The notes beneath the pieces are model-generated. The model was not told the DNA's origin. It saw only the letters and a list, made by a program, of their open reading frames with translations, and ran no database searches. Below are positions 24,680 to 33,290 of a DNA stretch of 64,000 nucleotides, one piece after another. Positions within the stretch are counted from its first letter, which is position 1. Each line of letters begins with the position of its first letter. The stretch spans positions 1 through 64,000 of the forward strand of contig CAZQVE010000003.1 in NCBI GenBank assembly GCA_964596695.1. The letters are read 5' to 3'. This stretch comes from UBA2112 sp964596695. Its GTDB lineage: Bacteria > Patescibacteriota > Saccharimonadia > Saccharimonadales > Saccharimonadaceae. The translations under genes and the position numbers were made by a program.

Positions 24680-25156
24680 TTATGCCGACTTAATGGCGCG
24701 AGACGCTTCACGTTCTTGGTCTCGGCGTTTCAATGTTTCGCGCTTATCGTAGTGTTTCTTGCCCTTACCAGTCGCGATGACGAGTTTGATAAACCGACCG
24801 CGCGTGAGTAGGCGCAGCGGCACTATGGTGTTGCCTTGCGCCTTGGTTGCGAGGAGTGCGTCGATTTGCTTGCGGTGCGCCAGCAGTTTGCGCGGTTCGG
24901 TGTCGATAGTGCGGGCACCTGGTTTTCCGCGTTCGTTTAATTTCAGGCTGAAACTAGCGTTTTGCAGCCACAGCTCATTGCCCCGCACTTGAACATACGA
25001 ACCCTTCAACTGGATGTGGCCGTCGCGGGCGGCGCGGACCTCGGGGCCGGTCAGACTCAGGCCGACACTCAGCTCGTCGCCAAGCGTATAATCGAACCGC
25101 GCCCGGCGGTTGACGACGGCATTCGGCTTGGTTTTTGACGGTTTTTTGCGAGCCAT
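24680..25156 (-). CDS. smpB: SsrA-binding protein SmpB
   Basis: 158 residues from the ATG at 25156; TACAAT lies 9 nt upstream. The SmpB OB-fold is clear: NRRARFDYTLGDELSVGLSL, TGPEVRAARDGHIQLKGSYV, PRKLLAHRKQID and the basic C-terminal tail GKGKKHYDKRETLKRRDQ. Delivers tmRNA to stalled ribosomes. tmRNA itself is not recognised in this window. Confidence 0.96.
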   Translation of the reverse strand: MARKKPSKTKPNAVVNRRARFDYTLGDELSVGLSLTGPEVRAARDGHIQLKGSYVQVRGNELWLQNASFSLKLNERGKPGARTIDTEPRKLLAHRKQIDALLATKAQGNTIVPLRLLTRGRFIKLVIATGKGKKHYDKRETLKRRDQEREASRAIKSA

Positions 25157-25194
25157 AGTTCCTTTATTGTAGCACATTCCACCTCGGTAAAATA

Positions 25195-25252
25195 TTGACA
25201 GATAGCGGAAATGATTTAAAATAATATTCACGACATTCGCGGAATTGCCGCG
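25195..25252 (+). promoter_or_regulatory. Promoter and 5'-end stem-loop
   Basis: TTGACA at 25195-25200 and TAAAAT at 25217-25222 (16 bp). Shortly after the predicted start the RNA folds CGCGG-AATTG-CCGCG (25238-25252), then runs to a Shine-Dalgarno AAAGGAAG before 25285. Confidence 0.6.
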
Positions 25253-25284
25253 ATGGACCTTTACTCTGTCGAAAGGAAGTGAAA

Positions 25285-25944
25285 ATGCTCAGGGGTATAC
25301 CTAAGCAGTACTGGTTTTATGGCATTGCCAGCCTTGCCGGGCTGGCGAGCTATGTCAAGCTGTGTATGGCCATAGCACAAGGCAATTTGGATGCTACTTT
25401 GTGGGCGTCCCTGTCGTTGACTGCTCTGGTCTTTGGCATACTCGTTCTGTTCTGCGAAAAGGATCCGCAGACCCACAGGCTTCGCAGACTCTTCGGTCGC
25501 GGCCGGAGCTGGTCGTTCATGGCCGGACCGTTCCTGATAGTGCCAACGCTCGTTATCGCTGCCCGCATATGGGGGGAGCGCGGTGACACCATTCCCTCAT
25601 GGGCGCACCAATGGTGGTGGACTTGGCTGGGATTTGGTGCGGTAATCGTCTTCGGTTTCGTGTTCCGGACTGGTGACAACAAGCGGTATCGCGAACACGG
25701 CTGTGAATCCATGCTGAAGAGTCCATCCAAGTGGTGGCTCGACCATTGGCAGATGCCCGTTGGTTTCGGCGTGGTTTTCACCATGGTCATGCCGACCTGG
25801 TTCAGGCTGGATACTGCGGCGTTGTGGACGATCGCGCTGTTGGCGTGCTGGGTACTTCTAGCCGTGATGGATTTCTATCGCGATCTTGATCCGCGCGACC
25901 AGCATGTCCCGTGGGACGTGCAGAATTTCCGTGTCGCCCTCTGA
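25285..25944 (+). CDS. Polytopic membrane protein, unknown
   Basis: 219 residues from the ATG at 25285 (AAAGGAAG upstream). About six hydrophobic helices, including YWFYGIASLAGLASYVKL, LWASLSLTALVFGILVLF, FLIVPTLVIAARIW, WWWTWLGFGAVIVFGFVF, VGFGVVFTMVMPTW and LWTIALLACWVLLAVM. Loops are short and Trp-rich. No transporter motif seen. Monocistronic with its own promoter, 5' stem-loop and terminator. Confidence 0.75.
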   Translation: MLRGIPKQYWFYGIASLAGLASYVKLCMAIAQGNLDATLWASLSLTALVFGILVLFCEKDPQTHRLRRLFGRGRSWSFMAGPFLIVPTLVIAARIWGERGDTIPSWAHQWWWTWLGFGAVIVFGFVFRTGDNKRYREHGCESMLKSPSKWWLDHWQMPVGFGVVFTMVMPTWFRLDTAALWTIALLACWVLLAVMDFYRDLDPRDQHVPWDVQNFRVAL

Positions 25945-25957
25945 CCTCCGATCGATG

Positions 25958-25992
25958 AACTCCCGCAGCCGTGAATGGCTGCGGGAGTTTTT
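25958..25992 (+). terminator. Intrinsic terminator
   Basis: AACTCCCGCAGCC (25958-25970) pairs perfectly with GGCTGCGGGAGTT (25977-25989), then TTTT. Confidence 0.92.
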
Positions 25993-26012
25993 CATTTGCT
26001 ATACTTATGAAG

Positions 26013-26720
26013 ATGTATAAACGAGTCCTCTTAAAACTATCCGGTGAACAACTACAGGGTCGACACGACGGCGGTTTCGATGCCGAGCGTGTCGTGTGGA
26101 TCGCCGACGAAATCAAAAAAGCCCATGGCAACGGCACCCAGATCGTCGTTATGATCGGCGGCGGTAACTATGTTCGCGGCGCACAGGTCGAAGGCCACGG
26201 TCTACAAAGCCCGACGGCGCATAACATGGGTATGTTAGCAACGCTAATCAACGCGGTCGCGCTGGACGACATATTCAACGCCGAGGGATTGCCGACACGG
26301 ACGCTAACCAACGTTAAAGCCGATCAGGTGGCAGACCAATTTACCCATAGGCGTGCACTGAATCATCTGGAAAAAGGTCGCGTTGTCGTGATTGGCGGCG
26401 GCTCCGGACGTCCGTTCGTGACAACTGATACGGCAGCAGTTATCATGGCGCTCGAACTGGGTTGCGATGTAATTCTCAAGGCGACTAAAGTTGACGGCGT
26501 CTACGACAGCGATCCAAATAAGAATCCCGACGCGGTGAAATACGACCGCCTGACGCTGCGCGAGGCGGTTGAAAAGCCTGATATCCAGGTGATGGACAAC
26601 TCGGCAATCGCTCTGGCTGAAGACCATGGACAGACTGTCGTGGTATTTGAACTGCTTCAAGAGGGCAATATCGCCCGCGTGATTGCCGGTGAAAAAATAG
26701 GCACGACGATTAGTGCCTAA
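26013..26720 (+). CDS. pyrH: UMP kinase
   Basis: 235 residues. The start at 26013 is chosen because TATACT (26000-26005) lies exactly 7 nt upstream: a leaderless mRNA. The amino-acid-kinase fold is clear: RVLLKLSGEQL, VVMIGGGNYVRG, VVVIGGGSGRPFVTTDTAA and LKATKVDGVYDSDP. Converts UMP to UDP. No frr or tsf is adjacent, unlike the common bacterial order. Confidence 0.96.
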   Translation: MYKRVLLKLSGEQLQGRHDGGFDAERVVWIADEIKKAHGNGTQIVVMIGGGNYVRGAQVEGHGLQSPTAHNMGMLATLINAVALDDIFNAEGLPTRTLTNVKADQVADQFTHRRALNHLEKGRVVVIGGGSGRPFVTTDTAAVIMALELGCDVILKATKVDGVYDSDPNKNPDAVKYDRLTLREAVEKPDIQVMDNSAIALAEDHGQTVVVFELLQEGNIARVIAGEKIGTTISA

Positions 26721-26759
26721 CCACCCCTTACGGGTATTGTAAAAATATAGATTTTATGC

Positions 26760-26812
26760 TATAGTAACACTCATGTAGCACCTTGCTACCCTATCCATTG
26801 GATAGCACTTTG
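26760..26812 (+). promoter_or_regulatory. -10 box and two leader hairpins
   Basis: TATAGT (26760-26765), then GTAGC-ACCTT-GCTAC (26775-26789) and CTATCC-ATT-GGATAG (about 26791-26805) before the Shine-Dalgarno GAGGTGAT at 26821. Same layout as the other short monocistronic genes. Confidence 0.55.
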
Positions 26813-26833
26813 AAAGAACAGAGGTGATACCTC

Positions 26834-27682
26834 GTGTTACAGCCAACCAGCAAAGGTGTTGTCGGCAAGGTGCTGACGACGCGGCGTGAACCCGACGGCG
26901 GAATAACGTTCTGCCTGTGTGGGGTGCTGGCGCGTGGAAAGGAGCAGTTTGCTCCGATCCTGCCCAGTCTCCCTGGCCCCGTGATCGCGTATCACACCGA
27001 AGGCCGTCGACATCGCGTCGACAATCTGATCCACAGCGTGCTGGCGGAGCTGGACAGCCTGAAGCCGAGCGGACCGATCCGATTCGTCGGAGCTTCGATG
27101 GGCGGTATGGAAGTGCCGTTCATCATCGAGCGTTTCCGTGCTCAGAACCTGGATGTCGATCCCGCGCGGCTGCATGCCGTGCTTGTCGACGCGCCGTGTG
27201 GGCTGGATAGCCTGCTTAATCCGATGGCGAAGTTTTTGCCATACATCGGATTACCGCTGGCACATCTGCTGCCGTCGTTCGTACAAGTACCTGTTGGCGA
27301 CGACGCGTTGCCCAAGCCGGATGGCATCACCGTCCCGCTTGATTCGGTTGACCCGGAGGCGTACAAGCGCGAGATCATCGAAAAGGCCAAGGTCTACATG
27401 AGCGGCTATTCACTGTCGCAACTGATTGACCAGACCCGCTGGATGATCAAGGTTGGAGGCGATGGCTCGTTAGCCAGGGCCTGCAAGGCGCTGGATGGCA
27501 GCAGGACGACGTATGTTCGCTGCACTCGCAGCAACGACGTGGTCAAGCCCTTTGCCGCTGATCATTGGCGCATGTGGGTGTCCGATCTCGAGCTCGTCGA
27601 TGTTCCCGCTACGCACTGCGGGTTCCTCCAGAACCAGCCGGAATTCCGGCATGTACTGAACAGGATCTTCGCCCGAGTATAA
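26834..27682 (+). CDS. Alpha/beta-hydrolase, unknown substrate
   Basis: 282 residues from a GTG at 26834 with GAGGTGAT upstream. Nucleophile elbow FVGASMGGM gives Ser 88; the C-terminal VPATHCGFLQ supplies the likely His, and DVVKPF-type strand ends could hold the Asp. No signal peptide, so cytosolic. Family cannot be refined. The high-GC, third-position-biased codons and the private terminator make it stand apart from the neighbouring pyrH. Confidence 0.75.
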   Translation: MLQPTSKGVVGKVLTTRREPDGGITFCLCGVLARGKEQFAPILPSLPGPVIAYHTEGRRHRVDNLIHSVLAELDSLKPSGPIRFVGASMGGMEVPFIIERFRAQNLDVDPARLHAVLVDAPCGLDSLLNPMAKFLPYIGLPLAHLLPSFVQVPVGDDALPKPDGITVPLDSVDPEAYKREIIEKAKVYMSGYSLSQLIDQTRWMIKVGGDGSLARACKALDGSRTTYVRCTRSNDVVKPFAADHWRMWVSDLELVDVPATHCGFLQNQPEFRHVLNRIFARV

Positions 27683-27701
27683 GTTCATAGCAAGGTGCAC
27701 T

Positions 27702-27721
27702 GCCCCCGATTCGTCGGGGGC
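27702..27721 (+). terminator. Intrinsic terminator
   Basis: GCCCCCGA-TTCG-TCGGGGGC followed by TTTG; ends the hydrolase gene and faces the convergent glycosyltransferase. Confidence 0.85.
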
Positions 27722-27732
27722 TTTGCATTTCT

Positions 27733-28845
27733 CTAGAGTTTTTTTATAGCGTCGAGCAGCGCTTGCGCCGACGCATCCCAGCTAAACTTTTCGATATGCT
27801 TCTTGCCCACCGCTACGAGTTGCTCGCGGTGTTTTTTGTCATCGAGCGAGGCGATTTTAGCCGCGAAATCCTGCGGGCTGTCAGGGTCAGCGTAGAGTGC
27901 GCCGGACCCCCCTACTTCGCGGAAAATGTCGAGGTCGCTCACGACTGCTGGGACGCCGAGTTTCAACGCTTCGGCGAGTGGCAGTCCATACCCCTCTGCC
28001 TTGCTGGCGCTCACCATGATGACGTCGTCTGCCAGCAGCTTGGCATACTGTTCATCGCTGACACCGCCATGGAAGATGACCTTGCCATTCTCTGGGATGA
28101 GTTTCATCAGTTCCTGTTTGCGCTCAGGTTTGATACGACTCAGCAGATGGAGTGTGCGGCCATGCAGATATGCCAGCGATTTTATCAGGGTTTCGGCATT
28201 TTTGTACGGGATAAAGGCACCCATGTAGACAAGGTTTTTGGGCGGTTGGCTGTGCTGGACAACGGGCTTTTCTAGAAATTCGGATAAATCGCGTGCGGCA
28301 TTGCTCACGACGACGACTGGCCGCTTGGTCAGTTTTGCGTCCAGGATTTCCTGCTTGCTTGTTTCGCTGACTGTCGCCACGAGGTCGGCACCGTTCAGCG
28401 TCAGGCGCTGGGGCGCGTAGCTCAGATGGTACGCCCGCCAGAGCAGCCGTACGACCGGATTGTATTGCGGCGGCGGGGTGCGGTGTTTGTAGTAGATCAT
28501 GTCATGGAGCGTCAGGACGAGTTTGAAACGCCGCCCAACCGAGCCGATAGTCTGTAGGGGCGATACGACGATGTCGGGGTGGAACTTATTTAGCCAGAGT
28601 GCAGAAAGCGGCTCACGCCATGACGTGACCGGGTGTAGGAGGACGTGTTCGGCGTTTGGCGGTAGGAATTTCAATTGGGATGTATCTGAAATGATGAACG
28701 TCACTGCGGTTTGTCGCGCCAATGCGTTTCCCAGTTCGGTGGTATACCGGCTGATACCGTCGTGGAATTCTACATTTATATAGCGGGCATCAAAAAAGAG
28801 CCTTCCCACGTGGCGCATCGCGGCGTTATCGGCTCCAGTGCTCAT
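27733..28845 (-). CDS. GT4-family glycosyltransferase
   Basis: 370 residues, GT-B fold. The C-terminal domain has LVYMGAFIPYKNAETLI, GKVIFHGGVSDEQYAKLL and the E-x7-E motif in SKAEGYGLPLAEALKLG. It transfers sugars from nucleotide donors to envelope glycans; donor and acceptor are unknown. The ATG immediately follows the stop of the upstream membrane protein gene (TGA-ATG), so they are translationally coupled. Confidence 0.9.
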   Translation of the reverse strand: MSTGADNAAMRHVGRLFFDARYINVEFHDGISRYTTELGNALARQTAVTFIISDTSQLKFLPPNAEHVLLHPVTSWREPLSALWLNKFHPDIVVSPLQTIGSVGRRFKLVLTLHDMIYYKHRTPPPQYNPVVRLLWRAYHLSYAPQRLTLNGADLVATVSETSKQEILDAKLTKRPVVVVSNAARDLSEFLEKPVVQHSQPPKNLVYMGAFIPYKNAETLIKSLAYLHGRTLHLLSRIKPERKQELMKLIPENGKVIFHGGVSDEQYAKLLADDVIMVSASKAEGYGLPLAEALKLGVPAVVSDLDIFREVGGSGALYADPDSPQDFAAKIASLDDKKHREQLVAVGKKHIEKFSWDASAQALLDAIKKL

Positions 28846-29181
28846 TCACCGCACCTTTTTGTGCGGCTCTTTGCGCCCTTCGCCGCTGCCTTGCGCTGCA
28901 TCCACGCGAGAAGGCTCTAAGCCCTTTGGCGAACGGCTACGCCGTAGGATGATGCCTAGGTAGATAAAGTACAGGCCGAACGCGATGATGTTGGAAATTA
29001 TGAAGTTTCTCCAACCGATGTCAATGTCCGGAAAGAGCTTCTGAATATTGAGGATTCTGAACAGATTACCTTCGTTGGGGTCGCGCGTTATCATGAGCGT
29101 ATACGAAATGATCAAGTGAAGCGAACCAAAGGTGATAATCGTAAAGCCGAGGGCTTTCAGCATTTCTTTAAATGTAGGCAT
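28846..29181 (-). CDS. Small membrane protein, unknown
   Basis: 111 residues from the ATG at 29181, chosen because TATAAT ends 7 nt upstream (leaderless). Two TM helices (ALGFTIITFGSLHLIISYTL and FIISNIIAFGLYFIYLGII) separated by a ~40-residue loop, with a basic C-terminal tail. Coupled to the downstream glycosyltransferase, which suggests a role with glycan synthesis or export. Divergent from a second glycosyltransferase, 48 bp away. Confidence 0.75.
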   Translation of the reverse strand: MPTFKEMLKALGFTIITFGSLHLIISYTLMITRDPNEGNLFRILNIQKLFPDIDIGWRNFIISNIIAFGLYFIYLGIILRRSRSPKGLEPSRVDAAQGSGEGRKEPHKKVR

Positions 29182-29229
29182 TACAGTCATTATACCAAAT
29201 TCCGCCCATGGTATAATCGTGATAAGTTT

Positions 29230-30405
29230 ATGCGTATACTTATCGCAAACGACCAGCATTGGCCGATGAGAAGCGGCGTGGCAACAGCCGTACGTACATT
29301 GGCGCAAGGGCTGGCAAAGGAAGGCCATACGGTCGTCGTGGTCGCCCCCTCTCAGACGGGTCGCGGCTATAAAGAAGTTGATCAGAATTACGAGATCAGA
29401 CGTATCCGATCCTTCGGCCTGCCTTTTCGCAAGAATTTACGCGTGTCGGTAACTTATGACCGCGAACTACGGCGGATACTCGACGAATACGAGCCGGATA
29501 TCGTGCATGTCCATACACAATTAACGGTCGGTTTGGGAATGTTACGTGCAGCGGTTAACCGTAAGATTCCGGTCGTTGCGACCAACCATGTCATGCCCGA
29601 CAACATGATCAAGAATATCAAAGGTTTGTCACGTGTCTCGCGACCGCTTAGTTACTTCCTGAGCGAATACGGTACCCTGCTCTACCGTGGCGCCAAACGC
29701 ATTATCATGCCGACAGAATCAGCACTCGGGCTCTTTAATATGGAACGAATCGAGGCGCCTGCGATCGCAATCAGTAACGGCATCGACCTAGATCGGTTTC
29801 GGCCGGAAAAGCCATCCGACGAAATATTTGAAAAGTTCAACATCCCCCGCGACAAGACAATCATTAGCTGGATAGGTCGGATCGACGAAGAAAAGCACCT
29901 GCATATCCTTATGGAAGCGCTGGGACAGCTCTCGGTACTCGGGTTTGATTTTTACGGTCTGTTCGTTGGCGGTGGCAACGCCGCCGAGCATCTGAAGCAG
30001 ATGGTAGCCGAGCTTGGTTTGGATGAGCGAGTAACGTTTACTGGTCTGGTCTCAGACGAAGACCTGGTGCAATTACACCATGTCGGCGATATTTTCGCCG
30101 TTTCGTCACCAACCGAGCTGCAATGTCTCGCCATGCTCGAAGCAATGGCGTGTGGCAAACCGGTCGTCGCGGTGGACGCTGGTGCTCTGAAAGAATTGTG
30201 TATTACCGACGAGACGGGTTACCTGATAAACGTCGATGATGTACCCGCTATGGAAAAGGCGCTCGCCAAGTTGCTCGAACACCCGAAGTTGCGTCAAAAA
30301 TTCGGTAAAAACAGCGCCCGGCTGGCCAAGCGCCATGACGTCAGAGTCGTTATTCCTCAGTTCATAGAATTATACGAAAAAGTTATCGCAGAAAACCAAC
30401 AATAG
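29230..30405 (+). CDS. GT4-family glycosyltransferase (GDP-mannose-dependent type)
   Basis: 391 residues from the ATG at 29230; TATAAT (29212-29217) is 12 nt upstream. N-terminal MRILIANDQHWPMRSGVATA and IVHVHTQLTVG match the alpha-mannosyltransferase branch of GT4. The C-terminal domain has ISWIGRIDEEKHLHIL, VTFTGLVSDEDLVQLH and PTELQCLAMLEAMACGKPVV. Likely adds a sugar to a lipid carrier or surface glycan. It overlaps the convergent hydrolase gene by 23 bp. Confidence 0.9.
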   Translation: MRILIANDQHWPMRSGVATAVRTLAQGLAKEGHTVVVVAPSQTGRGYKEVDQNYEIRRIRSFGLPFRKNLRVSVTYDRELRRILDEYEPDIVHVHTQLTVGLGMLRAAVNRKIPVVATNHVMPDNMIKNIKGLSRVSRPLSYFLSEYGTLLYRGAKRIIMPTESALGLFNMERIEAPAIAISNGIDLDRFRPEKPSDEIFEKFNIPRDKTIISWIGRIDEEKHLHILMEALGQLSVLGFDFYGLFVGGGNAAEHLKQMVAELGLDERVTFTGLVSDEDLVQLHHVGDIFAVSSPTELQCLAMLEAMACGKPVVAVDAGALKELCITDETGYLINVDDVPAMEKALAKLLEHPKLRQKFGKNSARLAKRHDVRVVIPQFIELYEKVIAENQQ

Positions 30406-31225
30406 CTCGTACCAATGCGCGCGGTTTTTCATAATGAGCCAAATGACCAACGCCAGGGATTGTTTTCAGTGTGGCTCTCACTGTGTGCGCCGCTCTACGC
30501 TGATGACTAAGTGGTGTGACGCTGTCGCGCTCGCCGTTTACCAGCAGGACATCAAACGGTTCCAGTGCCACCTTGTATCGGCTGATACCAGTGCGGTTGA
30601 TTTGACGGTATAGTCGGCTGTACCAGCCGATGTTGCTGATGAAATTGAGATTACCAAAGTGATGTTCGTGGATCGCTCGGCGCAGTTTTTTATCCCTTGC
30701 CGTCATGATCATATTGGTGCTCATACGCGTAATCTTCTTGCTGGTTGATAACTTACTGCCGATGACCGGTAGTCGGTGGCTGGCGGCGTAGTAAAACTGG
30801 CTGACCATTGCGCCAGCACGACGAAGATCAGCCATGCCGATCGGTGATGGTACTGGGCTGATGAGGATAATTTTCTGCGCGAAGAGGTCTGGCTGTTGGC
30901 GAACGGCCTCACTGACGACGAGCGAACCCATGGAGTGACCGAGCAGATATGGCTTGTTGTCGAGATCGAGCGCCGCGATGAAGTCGGTGAATAGCTTCCC
31001 TAGCTCGGCGAGTGTCAGTTTGTCGTGTGGCAACGGACTAATACCGAATCCTGGCAGATCTGGAATAATCAGATGAAAATCCTTAAGGAGTGGTATGAGG
31101 TACTGGAATCCTTCATGGGAGCCGGTAAACCCATGCACGAGAATAAGCGTCGGTTTTTTACTACTGTGGTGTGTCCAATACGCGATTTTATCGCCAGACG
31201 ACAATTTTATCAGGTGATTTGTCAT
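30383..31225 (-). CDS. Alpha/beta-hydrolase
   Basis: 280 residues from the ATG at 31225; TATAAT ends 7 nt upstream, so leaderless. Classic fold-1 hydrolase: oxyanion HGFTGSHEGF, IIPDLPGFGISP, nucleophile LLGHSMGSLVV, Asp in VNGERDSVTPL and His in IPGVGHLAHYEKP. Triad complete. Cytosolic. Substrate unknown; lipase/esterase or epoxide-hydrolase-like activities are all possible. Confidence 0.88.
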   Translation of the reverse strand: MTNHLIKLSSGDKIAYWTHHSSKKPTLILVHGFTGSHEGFQYLIPLLKDFHLIIPDLPGFGISPLPHDKLTLAELGKLFTDFIAALDLDNKPYLLGHSMGSLVVSEAVRQQPDLFAQKIILISPVPSPIGMADLRRAGAMVSQFYYAASHRLPVIGSKLSTSKKITRMSTNMIMTARDKKLRRAIHEHHFGNLNFISNIGWYSRLYRQINRTGISRYKVALEPFDVLLVNGERDSVTPLSHQRRAAHTVRATLKTIPGVGHLAHYEKPRALVRAIVGFLR

Positions 31226-31250
31226 TACATTCATTATATCCCATAGAGAA

Positions 31251-31290
31251 ACACCCCCGACCTGTCTCTGGCAAGACGGGACGGGGGTGT
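31251..31290 (-). terminator. Hairpin terminator of the 90-aa gene
   Basis: ACACCCCCG (31251-31259) pairs with CGGGGGTGT (31282-31290). On the minus strand it follows the stop at 31304; downstream sequence has TTTCTC. Confidence 0.7.
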
Positions 31291-31303
31291 GCTGCAGCGT
31301 CGG

Positions 31304-31576
31304 TTAGTTGTCGAAGCGGCGGAAGTATTCCTCAGGGTCGTTCGACTTGGCGAACCCCTCGAGCTCCTCGCTGATCTCTTCGGCCATGTTGTCGGCGACC
31401 TCGTTGGCGTAGGCGTCGTAGCCCTGTTCGTAGCCGCGGTCTTGGGCGTTGTCCAGGAGCTGTTTGACCAGCACCGACGCGAACAGGACGATCAGCCCGG
31501 CGATGGCGATTCCAAGGAATAACCTCGGAAACGTCATCTCGCTATGCAGCGTGAAAAGAACTGCCTCGTGTGTCAT
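31304..31576 (-). CDS. Small membrane-anchored acidic protein
   Basis: 90 residues from the ATG at 31576 (GGAAGG upstream). One N-terminal TM helix (LFLGIAIAGLIVLFASVLV), then an acidic, Tyr-rich helical domain (GYEQGYDAYANEVADNMAEE). No family recognised. A TATAAT about 40 nt upstream and a private terminator make it a monocistronic gene. Confidence 0.75.
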   Translation of the reverse strand: MTHEAVLFTLHSEMTFPRLFLGIAIAGLIVLFASVLVKQLLDNAQDRGYEQGYDAYANEVADNMAEEISEELEGFAKSNDPEEYFRRFDN

Positions 31577-31673
31577 CTTTCTTTTCCTTCCGGATGAAAA
31601 CGAAAACTAGCTAGATTATAACATACTTGTGTTACTTTGTCTAGGCTTAGAACTTATGCTATTATTGCAATAA

Positions 31674-33182
31674 ATGTCCGAAAGATACGATCTTCGGTTT
31701 GAAACGGATGATACGCCCCGCGAAGAGTGCGGCGTTTTTGCGGTTGCTAGAGTGGACGGCCAGCCGGATGCTGAACGTGACATACCGCTAGGAACGCAGG
31801 CCTACCAGGGGCTACTGGGGTTGCAACATCGCGGCGAGGACGGTGCGGGTATCTCTGTTTTTGATGCCGATCAGGGCGCGTTCGTGACGAGTAAGAACAA
31901 GGGGCTGATAACCGACGTGTTTGCCGGTGGGCGGCACCTGAGTGGCTTTCCGCATGGTTCGATCGCACTGGCGCATACGCGATACGGTACCGGCAAGAAA
32001 AGTGGTGATGCCGCTGAGAGGGTCCGTCAGGCTCACCCGCTGGGTGGCAAGGACTCTTTGTTCATGTTGGCGATGAACGGCCATGTTAAGGAGCTGGAAA
32101 ATCGCCGCGGGCTGACTGACACGGAGTATCTGGTTGAGATTATTGACTCGCGCATGACGGAGACCGGCGAGGATTTTCGCACGAGCTTGTTAACCGTGCT
32201 TCGCAGCCTTAATGGCGGGTATAGTATCGTGGCAAGCGATGGCGAATCATTGTTCGCCGCCCGTGACCCGTGGGGTTTTCGGCCGCTTTTTCAGGCGCGT
32301 AGCGACAAGTACCAGTACTTTATTAGCGAGGATAGCGCGCTTGGTCCTATCCGTGGAATTAGTCAGTATGATGCCGAGGAAGTCGCGCCCGGAACGTTAT
32401 GGACAGTGCCGTTGGACGGGAGCGAGGGATATGCCGAGGAGATTTATGCCGCCCAGCAGACAGCTACCTGCGCGATGGAATTCGCCTACTTTGCCCGACC
32501 CGATACGATTCTCCATGGTCGTAGCGTCCAGGAGATCCGGTTCGCTATCGGTGAAAAGCTTGCCCGGCATGAAGAACCAGACTTTACGGCGGACGTCGTG
32601 GTTGGTATTCCTGATTCGGGGCTAGATACTGCGGCGGGCTATGCCATGGCAACCGGCATACCGAATGTCCGCGCCATTACCAAGAACGCCTATGTCGGGC
32701 GGACGTTTATCTTAGAGAACCAAGACCTCCGCGAAGCAACGGCGTACCTGAAGTTTCATGTAACGCGATCGCTGGTCAAGGGTAAAGATGTTGTCGTGAC
32801 GGACGATTCGGTCGTACGCGGGACGACCGGTCGCGTGTATATCAAAAAGTTACGCGACGCTGGTGCGAAGAGCATTCACCTGCGGATTGGCTTTCCGCCG
32901 CACGCGAATCCGTGTATCTATGGTATCGACACGGGCAATCCGTCCGAGCTACTTGCGCGGCGCAAAGACGGTGACCTGGAGGAGATGCGCAAGTATTTCG
33001 GTGTCGATTCCTTGCGGTTTATTACCGATGAACAATTGCGTGAAGCAATCAACTCGACGCCGTCATGGCGTGACGAAGTGAGCGCTCAGCTAGGCGGTCT
33101 TTGTACGGCGTGCGTCACCGGTAACTACCCTACTGCTGGTCGAGTCGTTGATTTACCGCTGCCAAAAATACGTACGTCGTAA
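31674..33182 (+). CDS. purF: Amidophosphoribosyltransferase
   Basis: 502 residues; TATTAT ends 8 nt before the ATG (leaderless). The Ntn glutaminase nucleophile C19 (EECGVFAV) follows an 18-residue propeptide. The PRPP-binding loop is DVVVTDDSVVRGTTGR. C-terminal cysteines (LCTACVTGNYP) and an earlier one (IYGIDTGN region) could ligate an Fe-S cluster as in B. subtilis PurF. Catalyses PRPP plus glutamine to phosphoribosylamine, the first step of purine synthesis. No other pur gene lies nearby, so the pathway may be partial. Confidence 0.95.
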   Translation: MSERYDLRFETDDTPREECGVFAVARVDGQPDAERDIPLGTQAYQGLLGLQHRGEDGAGISVFDADQGAFVTSKNKGLITDVFAGGRHLSGFPHGSIALAHTRYGTGKKSGDAAERVRQAHPLGGKDSLFMLAMNGHVKELENRRGLTDTEYLVEIIDSRMTETGEDFRTSLLTVLRSLNGGYSIVASDGESLFAARDPWGFRPLFQARSDKYQYFISEDSALGPIRGISQYDAEEVAPGTLWTVPLDGSEGYAEEIYAAQQTATCAMEFAYFARPDTILHGRSVQEIRFAIGEKLARHEEPDFTADVVVGIPDSGLDTAAGYAMATGIPNVRAITKNAYVGRTFILENQDLREATAYLKFHVTRSLVKGKDVVVTDDSVVRGTTGRVYIKKLRDAGAKSIHLRIGFPPHANPCIYGIDTGNPSELLARRKDGDLEEMRKYFGVDSLRFITDEQLREAINSTPSWRDEVSAQLGGLCTACVTGNYPTAGRVVDLPLPKIRTS

Positions 33183-33194
33183 ATCATAATAAAC

Positions 33195-33256
33195 TTGACA
33201 AACATACCATATAAACGTATGATTTCTTCAGTGATAATCGGCCCAGGCTGATTATT
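33195..33256 (+). promoter_or_regulatory. Consensus promoter and 5'-end stem-loop
   Basis: TTGACA (33195-33200), 17 bp, TATGAT (33218-33223). The predicted transcript starts near 33231 and folds at once: GATAATC.GCC-CA-GGC.GATTATT (33233-33256). A Shine-Dalgarno (GGAAGAG) then precedes 33291. Confidence 0.7.
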
Positions 33257-33290
33257 CGTAATTTGACACAACTACTCTCCAGGAAGAGAA

